A stretch of 64,000 bases of DNA from Sipunculus nudus (lineage: Eukaryota; Annelida; Sipuncula; Golfingiida; Sipunculidae), in contig CM049311.1 of assembly GCA_026874595.1 (NCBI GenBank), positions 76,644,453 to 76,708,452 on the forward strand, given 5' to 3'. This document shows positions 47,250 through 59,813 of the stretch, piece after piece. Position numbers and translations under genes: made by a program. Under the pieces are notes generated by a model that worked only from the letters and a program-made list of their open reading frames with translations, had not been told where the DNA came from and ran no database searches. The stretch's first letter is position 1. Each line of letters begins with the position of its first letter.

Positions 47250-49719
47250 GTAAAGTTCATTTTCTCATCTCTGATTGTTTGCAGATTGTGTTTGCTGCCT
47301 GATTGTTCCTACTGACTGCACCCTGGGTTTCTGTCGTTGCTGCTGCAAGTGTTTTCCACTCTAATCCCTCTGATAAACAACAGAATTTCAGACCACTGTG
47401 TCATAAAAGGCTCTTTGGTTAACATTCAACTTAATATCATGATTATTAAAATCCGTCTAAGAGAGTTTAACATTTTACAGATAAGAATTCAAACATTTTG
47501 AAAAGTGTTTGTCTAATAAATTTGTAAATGCATTCTTAAAGTGTGAACCCTGTGAAATGTTTAGAAACACTCTTATTCTCTCTCATATAAAAATGTAACA
47601 ATGTCTGAGAAGAAAAATCAGATGAATTTCCGATAATCAAGCAGGCAATCTTGAAAACAGAACACAAGACTCACAGTAAATCAGAAGTGAAAGAAAAATT
47701 TCAGTTCGTCCTAAAAAAGGACTCTAAAACTTTCAGCAAATGCAGCCACAATGCATGGTACAGAAATAAGAATCTAGGGTAGCAAATGTTTTATTACAGT
47801 CCAAGCTATTGTTTATCCCACTCATTTCCTTCCTTCAAGTTTTATTTTCAAGAACCTTTAAAAACACTTAGGTCTGGAGGTCTGTTGGCAATTCAAATTA
47901 GCATGCTGGAGAGTGTTTTGGAAGCATCTGGTTTCATTTCTTTTTTTCACTTAAATCTCTTGAAAAACAAAAGCAAAATGCAAAGGCATTAATATTTTTT
48001 TGGAAAGGGAGAAAGTTTTTAAAGAAGCATGAAACTGATATTCTGGTGAATTCTCTCCAGTGCACTTAGAGTAAAGTTGTTCCATTCTTATTTTATGTGA
48101 TATATCCTGTGAACTGCCTGTTAAAGTATTTACATGAAAGCAAGGTGTACCCATCACCATTTTGCTGCTCATGTAATCAAAAGGACAGACAAACAATTTT
48201 TTTTATGTTTAATAGTGCTGTGTATACATTTTAATGAAAGTTTTCCACCATTGTGTGGCATTCCTTTATTCTTGATTAGCAATAAGGAATATTTTTGGTA
48301 AAGATAAAGTTTAATGCATCATTGCGAGAGTGTCCTTTTTAGGTTGGGTTTATTGGGGTTGTGGATCATTTAACTGTGGAATGTAATGGAACAGCTTTGT
48401 GACATTGTTAATGGTTCTTGTTTGTTCTAGTTGTAGGTGAAGTATCAATGTGTGATTGTTGGCGTATGCTCCAGTTGTTTCCATTGTTTGCTTACAATAA
48501 TGCACATACTGTATCATTTCCATAAGCCCTTTGTTAAGGACAGAAAATAAATTGTGTACCAAAAGTACTCTTTTATTCCTCTTTCCTTAGCTTCAGAGGT
48601 GAATGTGATTTTTTTCTCTCATCTAGTAAGAATGATTGTGGAAAATATGAAATTTTGGAATTATGCATTTAAAACTTAAGTATAATATCAGCATAATACA
48701 TGATATTTAGTGCTAGACCTGTAACAGATGGCTAATGGATAAATTTGATTCCAACCAGACAGTTGATGAAGATGATAATATGATTTGTGTTCTTTTGTCT
48801 AATCAGTAATTTTGAACACAGTCTTATTATGTAAATATATGGGAAATAACTGAATAATCCAACTGAAGTATATTTGATTGGACATCAGCTGTCTGGTTTA
48901 CTGCTGGAAAATTAAGGAACATTTATTTTGTGGATTGTGATTTATTTATGATCGGGACCAGGTGTGTGTTTGAATAAATTAAGGAAGGCAAAGAAGCCAT
49001 CTTGAGGACTGTACTGTTTAAGTGTCTGTGATAATTCATTAGATATTTGGAAAACCACAGTTACTCTGTAACTCTTGGATAATGTTTAAAATTTATATGA
49101 GTGATTTCATATTACTAACTTGCACCTTATGGTTTTGTAATAGCAAACATGACAGTTAAGATCAAATCTGTTCAAATTTATGAAATATGACCCATTGACC
49201 AATTTTATTTGTAAACTTTACAGTTTACAACTTAAACAGAAGTTATATAGTAGCCATGAAAGGTAATGACTTTGGGTATTGAAAGAAATGGTTGTATGTC
49301 CTCACAATGAAACTTTGCCATTCTAAGTTGTATAAAAATGAATAATTAATGAAGGCATCACCTGATCTCATATCTCACCCATAAACATCTGCTAATGACT
49401 TGTTGTGCTCAATTTGGAGAGTCAGTCCCAAAAAGGGATCAAATGATTATAGATTATCATGACAGTTTGAATTATCCAGAAAGTCTTAGATTAAAATGTA
49501 ACAGACTTGTACTCTAATGCACAACACCACAGGTTGCACTTCAAAATAAGTGCACTAATACTTACTCACAATGCACAACATTCTTTTCATTATGTACAAT
49601 AACTATGATAACTTGTGTTGTTTTTGTTCCAACACCTGTGCTAATAGATGGTTAAATTATTTCTTCAAATGATATTTTTTTTTTTTTTATTGTTAGCTCT
49701 GCTGACTGAAAGTCATCTG

Positions 49720-51743
49720 AGCTATAGCGATCACTCTTTGTCCGTCGTCCGTCTGTCCGTCTGTCCGTCCGTTAACCAGGCACAAATCGTAACCGCTGGA
49801 CCTAGAACCTTGTAACTTGGGATTCTGAGAGGTCCATGAAAAATCTCCTTGGAAACCAGAAATTAGGTCTCTGTTACCCATATCCTTCGAGCTATATAGC
49901 CCCAAAGTACCCCCCAGAAAAGTCAAAAATTTCATACAAAAACTTCAATATCTCATTAACTACTTGACTGATGGTCATGATTTTTGGCATACATATTGAT
50001 CATGAGATGTTACATCACTTCCTGCAGACTGGTGGCGCCACCTGTATTTTTTTATTTTTTACGAATTTTTTTCTCTATTTTTGAGACCTTTAAAAATGTG
50101 AACATCTGTTAACAAGGCACAAATCATAAAGACTGGACTTAGAATCTTAATTCTTGACACACTGAGAGGTCCATGAAAAATCTCCGTGGACACCAGAAAT
50201 TAGGTCTCTGTTACCCATATCCTTTGAGCTATGGGGCCCCAAAGTACCCCCCAGAATAGTAAAAAATTTCATACAAAAACTTCAATATCTCAATAACTAC
50301 ATCACTGATGGTCTTCATTTTTGGCATACATATTGATCATGAGATGTTCGATCAGTTCCTGCAGACTGGTGGCGCCACCTGTACTGTTTGATTTTTTACG
50401 ATTTTTTCCTCTATTTTTGAGACCTTTGAGGATGCTGTCATCTGTTAGCGTGGCACAAATCGTAACGACTGGACCTAGAATCTTCATTTTCGACACACTG
50501 AGAGACCTATGAAAAGTCTCCATGGAAACCAGAAATTAGGTCTCTGTTACCCATATCCTTCGAGCTATGGGGCCCAAAACTACCCCCGAGAAAAGTCAAA
50601 AATTTCATACAAAAACTTCAATATCTCATTAACTACATCACTGATGGTCATGATTTTCGACATACATATTGATCATGAGATGTTTCATCAGTTTGTGCAG
50701 ACTGGTGGCGCCACCTGTATTTTTCAATGTTCACGAATAGTTTTCTCCATTTTTGAGACCTTTAAGGATGTAGTTATCTGTCAACAGGGTACAAATCGTA
50801 ACGACTGGACCTAGAATCTTCGTTCTTGACACACAGGGAGACCCATGATAAGTCTCCATGGAAACCTGAAATTTGGTCTCTGTTACCCATATCCTTTGAG
50901 CTATGGCACTCCAAAGTACAGCTCAGAATAATGGAAAATTTGATACAAAAGCTAAAGTATCTGAACAACTAATGCAGAGATAACCATAAATGTTTGCATG
51001 GATATTGATCATGGAGTGTTTCGTAAGTTTCTGCAGACTGGTGGCACCACCTGTATTTGTTCAGTTTTTTTTTTACGAAATTTTTCTGTATTTTTGAGAC
51101 CTTTAAAGATATGAACATCTGTTAACAGGGCACAAATCATAAAAACTGGACCAAGAATCTTCATTCTTGACACACAGGGAGACCCATGAAAAGTCTCCAT
51201 GGAAACTTGAAATTAGGTCTCTGTTACCCATATCCTTTAAGCTGTATGGGTCATAAATACCCCCCCAGAATAATGGAAAATTTGATACAAAAACTGCAGT
51301 ATTTCAATAACTACAACACTGATGGTCATGATTTTCGGCATACATATTGATCATGAGCTGTTCCATCAGTTTCTGCAGACTGGGTGTGCCACCTCTATTT
51401 TTTTTTCAAATTTTTACGAATTTTTTTCTTTTTTTTGAGACCTTTAAAGATGTGGTTATCTGTCAACAGGGTACAAATTGCAACAACTGGACCTAGAATC
51501 TTCATTCTTGTCATGCAAGGAGGCCCATGAAAGGTGCCTGTGGAAACTTGAAATTAGGTCTCTGTTACCCATATCCTTCAAGCTATAGGACTCCGAAGTA
51601 TCCCTCAGAATAATGGACAATTTGATACAAAAACTGAAGTATCTGAACAACTAATGCAGAGATCACCATGATTTTTTGCATGGATATTTACCATTAAGTG
51701 TTTTTATTAGTTTCTGCAGACTGGTGGAGCCACCTGTATTTTT
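49720..51743. repeat. Tandem array, unit about 336-341 bp, six copies
   Basis: The phrase ggtctctgttacccatatcc recurs at 49866, 50203, 50539, 50875, 51216 and 51557, giving periods of 337, 336, 336, 341 and 341. Each unit has ggacctagaatctt.att, gatggtcatgattttcggca, catattgatcatgag.tgtt and ctgcagactggtggcgccac or a variant. The first unit is preceded by a gtccgtctgtccgtctgtcc run. ORFs on both strands are repeat shadows; one carries the recurrent translated string of the palindrome. Confidence 0.93.
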
Positions 51744-52797
51744 GTATCCGCCAAAACGGCGGCATTCGTTTCCAGAGAGCTCCTCGGAGACTAATGGACC
51801 GATTTTTCCCAAACTTACACCTATTATCGGGTCACATGTGAACTGGTGCCTAACCAATTTGCATTGACCTCTGACCTTTCCTCTCTATCCAGTGTCCATT
51901 TGTGGGTCTGTTTCCACTCAAAAACCCTCATATCTCGGGAACCGTTTGACCGATCAGGAAATAAAATTGATACAAATGTAGCCCTTGGATTGCTTTATAA
52001 CATACACAAAAAATGGTGGCGCCACCTGTAACCATGTTTGCACAGTGTCCATCTGTTCATCTGCCTTGGGTTAAAATCACTCATATCTCTGCAGTGCATT
52101 GACTAATTCACCTGAAATTTGTCATGTGTATACATCCAGGATAGCTTTCTTGATTTTATGACAGGTGGCGCCACCTACGTTCACGTTCACGCTGATGACA
52201 TCCAAGCTTATATCTTGGGAACCGTTTGACCGATCAGGAAATAAAATTTATACAAATGTAGCCCTTTGATAGCTCTGTAACATACACAAAAAATGGTGGC
52301 GCCACCTGTAACAATGTTTGCACAGCGTCTGTCTGATAGTCTGCCGTGGCCTAAAATTACTCATTTCTCTGTAGTGGTTCGACATAACTGCCTAAAATTT
52401 TGCAGGTTTATACATCATGGACAGCTTTCTTGATTTTATGACAGGTGGCGCCACCTACATTCTAGTTAACGCTGGACACATCCAAGCTCATCCAAGCAGG
52501 GGTTACCTGCAAAGATTTTTGCACAGTGTTTGTCTGTTTGTCTGCCATGGGCAAAAATCGCTCATATACATGGAGTGGTTTGACTTTTCTGCCTAAAATT
52601 TTGCAGGTGTATACAACTTGGACAGCTTTCTGGATTTGTGGTAGGTGGCACAACCTACATACACATTTAGGCTGCAGACATCCATGCTAATATGCAACAT
52701 ACCTCACTCTATTTCCCCTTGCCACTCAATCCATGCCTCACTATCCGATTTTGGCAGATACATGTAGTCACTTGTCGGTTACCCGTATTCTAGTTTT
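51744..52797. repeat. Foldback-related segment: loop plus right arm only, inserted in the 337-bp array
   Basis: Collinear with 44637-45816 (loop and right arm of the foldback): starts gtatccgccaaaacggcggc and ends gtcggttacccgtattctag. The array sequence resumes after it (tttctctatttttgagata), so it interrupts an array unit. The left inverted arm and outermost left tip are missing. Palindromes ggtggcgccacc lie at 52015, 52164, 52295 and 52444, spaced 131-149 bp. Confidence 0.82.
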
Positions 52798-53036
52798 AAA
52801 AGTTTACACATTTTTCTCTATTTTTGAGATATATAAATACAGACTAAATCTTGGCCTGTTGGTTAATCTGTTTGATGCTTCAGTTGAATGGGTATATACT
52901 ACCATTCTGATGATAAAATTTCCTTTTGCGATTCTCTTCCCAGTCAGCTGAGCGTCATGACCCATGGGTCACTTGTTGTGGTTATGTGATCAATCCCCAT
53001 TCAGTTAGACTCATTAGATAAAGATTGTGATTCCTG

Positions 53037-55472
53037 TTTTTAGCGAACCTGTGAGCGATGGTGCGGCCGCGTCCCTCAAATGTCGTGCCTCTTCTGTAGG
53101 TTAACCATAGTTATCTCAAAAATGGCAGGAGCTAGCATTACCAAATTTTTTTGCAAATAACCAGATATCCAAAAAACTATATCGGATTTTGTTTATTTTT
53201 TTTCTAACTGCATTTTCTTGGATTTTACAGGGAAAAAGCTCAAAAACTTTTAAAATCTTCTCCTCTGAAACTGTCCAGCCAAATTGTCCAATATTTCACA
53301 GAAATGATCCATGGAAAAATCTCTCTCAAATTTGTTCAGATGGTTCCATTTCGGAGATTTTTGGCCGAGTAACAGGAGGTTGAACTTTGTCATCTGTCCA
53401 AAAAAAGCATATTAAAATTTCAATCTCAGAAACGGCTGGAGGTATCATCACCAAATTTTATGCAAATGTTGGTCACATAGGTCATTTCTGAAATTGAGGT
53501 ATTGGTGGCGCCACCTGCATCGGCCTTATTTGTACGGGGTCATTAGTGCCTGTATCACACTGAGGGCTACAAAAAACTTCTTCTCTTAAACCATATGGCC
53601 AAAATGTTTAATATCGCACAGAAATGATCCTAGGGTAGTGCTTTCTCAAGTTTGTTCAAATGGTCTCTTTTCAGTGACTTTTGGCTAAGTTATGGGCAGC
53701 TGAATTTAGTCATATGCCACAACAGCCCATTTTAGCTCAGTGGCTACAAAGATCTTCTTCTCAAAAACAACTGGGCAAAATTCTTAAATCTCACACATTA
53801 AAATTATCCTCAGATGTTGAAAATTCAAGTTTGTTCAAATGGTTTTGGTTCAGTGCTTTTTGGCTGAGTTACGGGAAGCTGAACTTAGCCAGTTTGCTGT
53901 ATCTTCCAATATGAGTTACAAACTTGCGAAAAGTTTTTTGACTGATGCCACTGAAGCCATTTTGTTATATATATTACAAGAATAATCCCTACAATAATTC
54001 TATAATAATTGTCATTAATGGTTCCACATGAATGATTTTTGGCTGAATTATTGAGATTGAATTGAGTCATTTTACCATATATGTTAGCTGTGTGATGCTA
54101 TTACATCTAGCCTGGCACCAGTTTATCAGCATCTATTACATCATGCCACTGGACATTTAGATTTCAGGTTATCTTTGGTTAATATTGACAAGAAAGTTTT
54201 TTTAAAAGCTTTTAAAACATTTAGATTTATGATTCAAGTTATTCATCATACCAGGCAATGTTACAATCTTGGATATTCAACTCTCTGTGGCTATATAAAG
54301 ACAACTGTACGTGGATTATATATTATTGGTATCCCTACTCAACTTAATTCAAGAATTTGCCATCAATGATATATATCTGTATTTTAATTTTGCATTCAGT
54401 ACGATCCGCAATAATTTTACATATATTCCTGATTTCTTTTGTAAAAAAGTCAGCTGAAAAGCATTTGTATTGGGAAAATAAATTTCAAAGTTATTTCAAG
54501 TAGGGACCACATTTGTGTACAGATGGCAGCAGATTGCCAGTGCCTTGATGTTGGCCATTAGCCAAGATGATGTCAGCTCTATAAATAGTTTTGCCACAGA
54601 GCCAGGATTGGAAGAAGTGCAGCGAGTTATAGATCAAGAGTTCACTCAGTGCAGTAGCTGCATTCTATTTATAGCTTTGGCAGATTGCTCACTGCATCAT
54701 ATTTGGCACCAAAGTTCAACCTGAATCTATTTATAGCTTTGGCAGACTGCCAACTGTGTCAGATTATGCAACAGGTCAAGAGTTCACTCAGTGCAGCCAG
54801 GTACAGGTCAAAATTTCACTCAGTCTAGCCAGGTGCAGGTCAAGAGTTCACTCAGTGCAGTAGCTTGACACAGCAATTTGTCACAGGTCACTCGGGGGCA
54901 ACTGCCTTACTCACCTAAGCCTTGTCAGCCCAGTGCATCAAACTCTGGGGAAGTTTGATGTATTGGACTGATACCTGTCTATGTGTCTTTGATGGTATTC
55001 TCATTTACAAGACAGGTAGTGCCACCTACAGTGACTTTTGCATGGTATGCGCCTGCTTATTTCTACAGAGGAATTTGATACATCAGCCTAAAATTGGGTA
55101 TGTTTATACATATCGGGTAGCTTTATCGTGTACAAGACTGGTGGCGCCACCTATAATAATTTTTGCACAGTGTATGTCCATGCTTATTTAGCCGGAGGGG
55201 TTAGACATATCGGTCTGACATTGGGCATTTGTAATATCTCTTGGTTGTATACCAGACTGGTGGTGCCAGCTACAATCATTTTTGTGTTGTGTGCACCCAT
55301 GCCAGAATTTCAGCAGTGATGTTTGTGTAATTGTTTCTTGTTCAAAATGTTTAGAACTTGCGTTGTTCATATACATGTTACACATTTTCTTGAAAAGTAA
55401 TGGTCAAGCATTGAAGCATTATACCTGGTGTAATCCCATTGCACAGGTTTGCATTAGGCCTGTAGGCCTTGT
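53037..55472. repeat. Dispersed repeat family R1, copy 3 (about 2.4 kb)
   Basis: Starts tttttagcgaacctgtgagc and ends gcacaggtttgcattaggcc then tgtaggccttgttta. Internal order matches copy 1 (palindrome at 53504, ttagctcagtggctacaaa, acatttagatttcaggttat, agttcactcagtgcag units near 54640-54860, palindrome at 55140). It has fewer 177-bp units, which accounts for part of the length difference. Confidence 0.85.
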
Positions 55473-56733
55473 TTATTTCTTTAACATATTTTTGTGAAAT
55501 GGCACACATTAGATCTATATTGGCACCATGAAATTTCTTAAGTAGCATTGTTTACTTTAAACCTTTGATACAGCAGTGTATGGGTGAGATTTGGTGATGT
55601 TCTTCATCATTATCTATTTGTTTTCTTCTGTATAATGTAAGTTGGTGGAAAGCAAGGTCTCTGTGCCAACTTAAATGAACTTCTCCTTGTGGCTTCTTTG
55701 CACTAAAAAAATTCATAAGAGAAGTTCCTGTTTAATAACCCTATCTGTGCCTTATTCTTGCATATGCAATTCAGTGTGGTTTTGTTGGCTACACTTGTTT
55801 TTAAATAAATAAACGATGAAAAATAGTGTTCTAGTTAAGATAATACTGGAGAAGAGATTCATTCATGGTGCACAGAGACCAGCTTTTGGCCCCCTCTAAT
55901 GAACTGTGTTGTGTGTATAATATTATAATAAAATAATAATGCCGAGATGTTATCTCACATTACACTGATCACTGCACATCCTGACAGCATTAGAAATTAT
56001 ATAGCTGTGTAATTGTTAACATGTTAGTGTACACTCTTCCCTCAGCTGTCTTACATCCAAACTCTGTCTCTGCATAGCTTTGCCCAGGTGTGTGTCCTTG
56101 TTTACCCAATGCACTGTGATGTACATACATCGTTTACACTGGCTGAGGAGATAATGTTAAATGTTAAGTGATAAATGATAAATAAGTTAAAAGTCACAGT
56201 AAACCCATACAGAAAGGCATTTTCACTATAATTTAATATAATAAAAGATATCTCAAACTGAGAGAATTAATACCTGAGTTTTATGAACCAGAAAGATAAC
56301 ATGCAGTGTTTGTTTTAGTGCATAAAATTGCATGTAATCATACATCAGATTTTAAATAAGAATCTTCCCCTGGTATAAGCATTGCTGTGACATATATTTA
56401 ATGATTAACTGTAACAGCTGATAATGAAATTCATCCTTTGTAACAGCCCATGACCTTTTAAACAGATCTAGCCTTCTTTATTCCTTGGCCTAATAATAGT
56501 GTAAGAACATGTTTGTTTTATCAAGAGTGTCCACTACTGAAGTCATTTTATTTGTACTCATGGTCTGTCACATGTTATAGCACTACTCAGGCACAATCAC
56601 TGATTAATTTGCAGTGTTGATCTACACCTGGGCAGTTGTTGAGAGTAGCTGTAGTGATAACTGATGTCTCGTGATGTCTCTGTTGGAATATTAGTGATGG
56701 CAGTGCTCAGTTTTATATTTGTTTTCTTTTAAG

Positions 56734-56820
56734 CGTCTTTCCCAAATGCATTCGCTGCTCAGACAGCTGCCCAGCTCCAACAAGCAGCCGCCAACTCCCC
56801 GGCTGGAAAAGTCACAGAAG
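56734..56820 (+). CDS. CELF1/2: CELF exon J: linker before RRM3 (87 nt, symmetric; alternative donor at 56842)
   Basis: Acceptor gttttcttttaag (AG 56732-56733), proximal donor gaag|gtcagt at 56821, phase 1-1, 29 codons. It reads ASFPNAFAAQTAAQLQQAAA then NSPAGKVTE, leading to GPEGANLF in exon K, as in '[11 protein letters not shown]' of the family. A distal donor aaag|gtattt at 56842 gives a 108-nt exon that inserts GQSSVLK in frame just before RRM3. Confidence 0.92.
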
Positions 56821-59020
56821 GTCAGTCAAGTGTCCTCAAAGGTATTTGTTCTCTGCATTTTCTTTGATTTTGCTTATACTAATCTCTGGGGCAGTATTGA
56901 ATTTAGAGCAGGAAATACTCATCCACAGCTTACTGTGAAGTAAATTGTGTATAGGATCAATTCTGTGCTTTGTTTTCTGCAATAAGCTTTCTCTGAGCTC
57001 TGCAGAAGAAATAGTTATTTCCATATTTTTGCAGTGCCATTCCAACCCTTATTATTTATTGTTTACCACAATAATTTGCAGAACGTGTGAACAGTAGAGT
57101 TATACATGATACGGTTGTTAGGGGGATATTCTTAAAGGTATACTTGTGTAGATGCAGTGTCATATAAAACTAAAGTAAATTGTCCTTTAGGTTTCAGTGT
57201 AGTTGCCTTTTCATACTTGGATTTGGTTAACAATCATTCATAAACATTTCATGTCAACAGGATAGGAATGTGTGTTAGGCTTAATTTATCTAAATTTTTT
57301 TTTATGTTTAGTACAACCAAGCTTTGCATGGACATTGACTTTTGTAACATTCTTCTGCTTAGCTGTGCAATGTATGATAAAAGTCACCACTTGATGCATG
57401 CATGGCCCTTATACAAATGAAACATCCTTACAGTTATTCAATGGGATAAAAACAAACTTTTCTTGACTATGTGTAATTTTTTTGTGTGTTGTGCAAAATT
57501 GATTTATTTCTTCATGGATTTTTAATTTGATTTAACCAACTACAGGTTTATCAAAAATATCTCTGTTGCTCATATTCATGTGGTACAAATATGAAAACAC
57601 TGAGGTAAAGTAGTGGATATGCAGTTTGATATCACAGACTGTATCAATCTCATCCAACTGTGCACTTTTCCTTCATCATCATTGGGAACTTTTATTTTGA
57701 CTCTACTTGGCTCCCATGGGAGCATACAATGCAGGTGGCTGTGATTAGTGTTAGAATGTTATTCATTCTTCACTTATCTGCCATCTGTAACCAGCACCCA
57801 CTCATCCCTTTGTGAAGAGAGTACAGAGGTCTTATTTCAAAAAGCAGTCAAAACCAGAAGCATACCCACAGGTCCAGAGCCGTAACTTTTAAACCATCAT
57901 ACCCCAGTGCTTTCTGAAATATATTCTACAAGTGTTGCCTATATATCAGTGCACAGTAAATCTGTATTCTTTTTGCAATAGATTGTTGGTATCTGAAAGA
58001 GTTAATGGTTCTGTTTAAGGGATTTCATTTTGCCAAATATTATATTTTGATATGTCATCTGTAGATACACTGGTCAGATTTTAATATTTCAATATAATAA
58101 CATCAGTTATTTTTTTTTGCTGCTAATGATGAAAATTTTTGCCTAAGATTTGCATTTTGGTTGATGTGTGCGTTACAATTATTCTCTTGTAAAATATGGA
58201 TCTGTTTGATTTACTTTTTTTTCACTATTATGTTAGAATGTACGTGTTCACTTAAAGCACTGCAGTGATAAGAAAGCTGAAAGGGGGCTCTGGTGGAATT
58301 ATTTCAAAATTGTAGTTGGAGGATCCCAGGTGCCAAGTTTGTTAAATGTGATAAAGATCTTCAAGTGGTGGAAGAGCTATTGACAAGATACTGAGCATAT
58401 ATGTAAAATAACAAGGAGAAGTTTAGTTGTCTTAAAATTTGTGGTAATTTATTCTGCTTTTTATCATAAGAGATGCTCAAATTTTGGTCCTAAGAAAAGC
58501 TTACACATGATATCATTGCAGTGCCACACCAGATTTCAAGAATACGCCACGCGTTTCTTGATTGAACATGCATGTTCTGCTGTGTTTTGAATGTTTGCAT
58601 TTGTTTTTAGCCCAGCTAAAACAGTTCATCATGTTAATATTCCTAATATAATTTATCCTGTGATGCAAATATTGTTACAAAATTGTTTTCAACTGACTTC
58701 ACCGCTATGCAATTTAAGAGACATATCGCTTTTTGTAGTAATTTTCATTGGGACACTTTTTTAAGTATGAACACAGTTTAATTTCTTAAATGTGATTTGA
58801 TTTTAAAGAAGGAATTATAGCTTCAGAAAGATTATCAATGTTCCCTTTCACAAGAGAGTACTGCAGTAAATTCTATCTCTGGAGATTTTTCCAAAACTTC
58901 GTAAAAAACAAACAAACAAGGAAATGAAAGATTAATTTTGAAAAAAAAATGAAAGTAAGGATGAATTCATGATTTGATTTGCAACTTGTATGTTGATGAG
59001 GAGGGTATTTCCTATTTCAG
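56821..59020 (+). other. Intron J-K (2.2 kb)
   Basis: AT-rich, without repeats shared with the rest of the window and without recognised exons. It begins with the 21-nt segment that the distal donor of exon J would retain. Confidence 0.8.
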
Positions 59021-59164
59021 GGCCTGAGGGAGCCAATCTTTTCATCTATCATCTGCCTCAGGAGTTTAGTGACCAAGACCTCCTTCAGACGTTCTTGCCT
59101 TTTGGCACAGTTATATCTGCTAAAGTATTTATTGACAAGCAAACCAACCTTAGTAAATGCTTTG
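59021..59164 (+). CDS. CELF1/2: CELF exon K: first two-thirds of RRM3 (144 nt)
   Basis: Acceptor cctatttcag (AG 59019-59020), donor tttg|gtgagt at 59165, phase 1-1, 48 codons. It contains RNP2 (LFIYHL), the helix [26 protein letters not shown] and the start of RNP1 ([10 protein letters not shown]). The 144-nt length and the intron splitting the Gly of RNP1 are, from memory, conserved in vertebrate CELF genes. Confidence 0.97.
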
Positions 59165-59668
59165 GTGAGTACAGAATTTTTTAAATTTTTATGTAGTTCA
59201 TAGCTGAAAGTTATTATTTATTATGAGTGAAAAATGGTGATTACTTTCCCTACACTATTCCAGGTATTAGTTGTTTAATACTAATAATAATTTCACACCA
59301 GTATAAATTGAAGTAGTAGTTTCATATGCTTTCTCACGCATCACTAAAATATGCCTTGATGATGGAATGTAGAAGAAATTTTTTCTAATTAACATTTCCA
59401 ACAGTTATACTTCTTGGCTCTTTTGAAATCATATATTCTGAAGTGCATGTAACCACATGTTTACTCACACCATATATGTTGTCAGACTAACAGAAGATGA
59501 GTCCAGCTTTTTAAGATCTATCCAATTCAGCTGAGCTGCAGTGTTAGGTTCAGGTAGTCAGTGGCCAATCAAGACATTCTGGCAAGATTTAACTGTCATA
59601 AAGCAGATATGTAAGTTCTTCTTTTTAATAAATGGCTGTAATTTTATATGTGATTCATTTTTCTGCAG
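59165..59668 (+). other. Intron K-L (504 bp)
   Basis: Donor gtgagt, acceptor tttctgcag with a pyrimidine-rich lead. It splits the Gly codon of RNP1 in RRM3. Shortest confidently placed intron of the gene. Nothing else seen inside. Confidence 0.95.
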
Positions 59669-59796
59669 GGTTTGTGAGTTATGACAACCAGGTATCTGCA
59701 CATTCAGCCATCCAGGCTATGAATGGTTTCCAGATTGGCATGAAGCGACTCAAGGTGCAACTGAAGAGGCCCAAGCACGAGAATAAGCCATACTAG
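59669..59796 (+). CDS. CELF1/2: CELF exon L: end of RRM3 and stop codon
   Basis: Acceptor tttttctgcag (AG 59667-59668). The exon completes RNP1 (GFVSYDN), then reads [35 protein letters not shown] and TAG at 59794-59796. The C-terminus (LKVQLKRxK...KPY) is the CELF family ending, so the protein is intact. A strong donor aag|gtgagt lies 17 nt past the stop. Confidence 0.97.
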
Positions 59797-59813
59797 TGCT
59801 CACACACAGCAAG
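59797..59813 (+). other. Start of 3' UTR, ending at a strong splice donor
   Basis: After the stop the sequence reads tgctcacacacagcaag and then gtgagt at 59814, a consensus-quality donor. This predicts a 3' UTR intron whose acceptor lies beyond a recognisable point, perhaps outside the window. With only 17 nt between stop and junction, the normal stop would not trigger junction-dependent decay under the usual 50-55 nt rule. No polyadenylation site can be assigned. Confidence 0.65.

Larger units (their letters stand above)
47250..56733 (+). other. Intron I-J (9.5 kb)
   Basis: About 47250-49690 is unique AT-rich sequence. Then come the 337-bp array (49720-51743), a foldback-related segment (51744-52797) and family R1 copy 3 (53037-55472). 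From 55473 to 56733 it is AT-rich without recognised features. Confidence 0.8.
8876..59813 (+). other. CELF1/2: CELF1/2-type RNA-binding protein gene, 3' portion (12 coding exons, 5' end outside window)
   Basis: Spliced exons give an open frame of about 406 residues: second half of RRM2, a low-complexity linker of about 240 residues, and a complete RRM3. CELF proteins bind UGU/GU-rich RNA and control alternative splicing in the nucleus and mRNA decay and translation in the cytoplasm. The RRM2 tail ([14 protein letters not shown], then VVKFADTQKEKE) and the RRM3 start ([16 protein letters not shown]) match the CELF1/2 branch better than CELF3-6, as recalled from the family. Typical CELF proteins are about 480-520 residues, so roughly 150-180 N-terminal residues (RRM1 and RRM2 start) should lie upstream of base 1. 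All introns are GT-AG and every junction keeps frame. Assignment to this gene family is secure; one-to-one orthology is not. Confidence 0.95.

Noticed and set aside
49693-51867. Several 60-100 residue ORFs on both strands with similar sequences
   Set aside because: They are repeated translations of the 337-bp array units, interrupted in different places; not a gene family.
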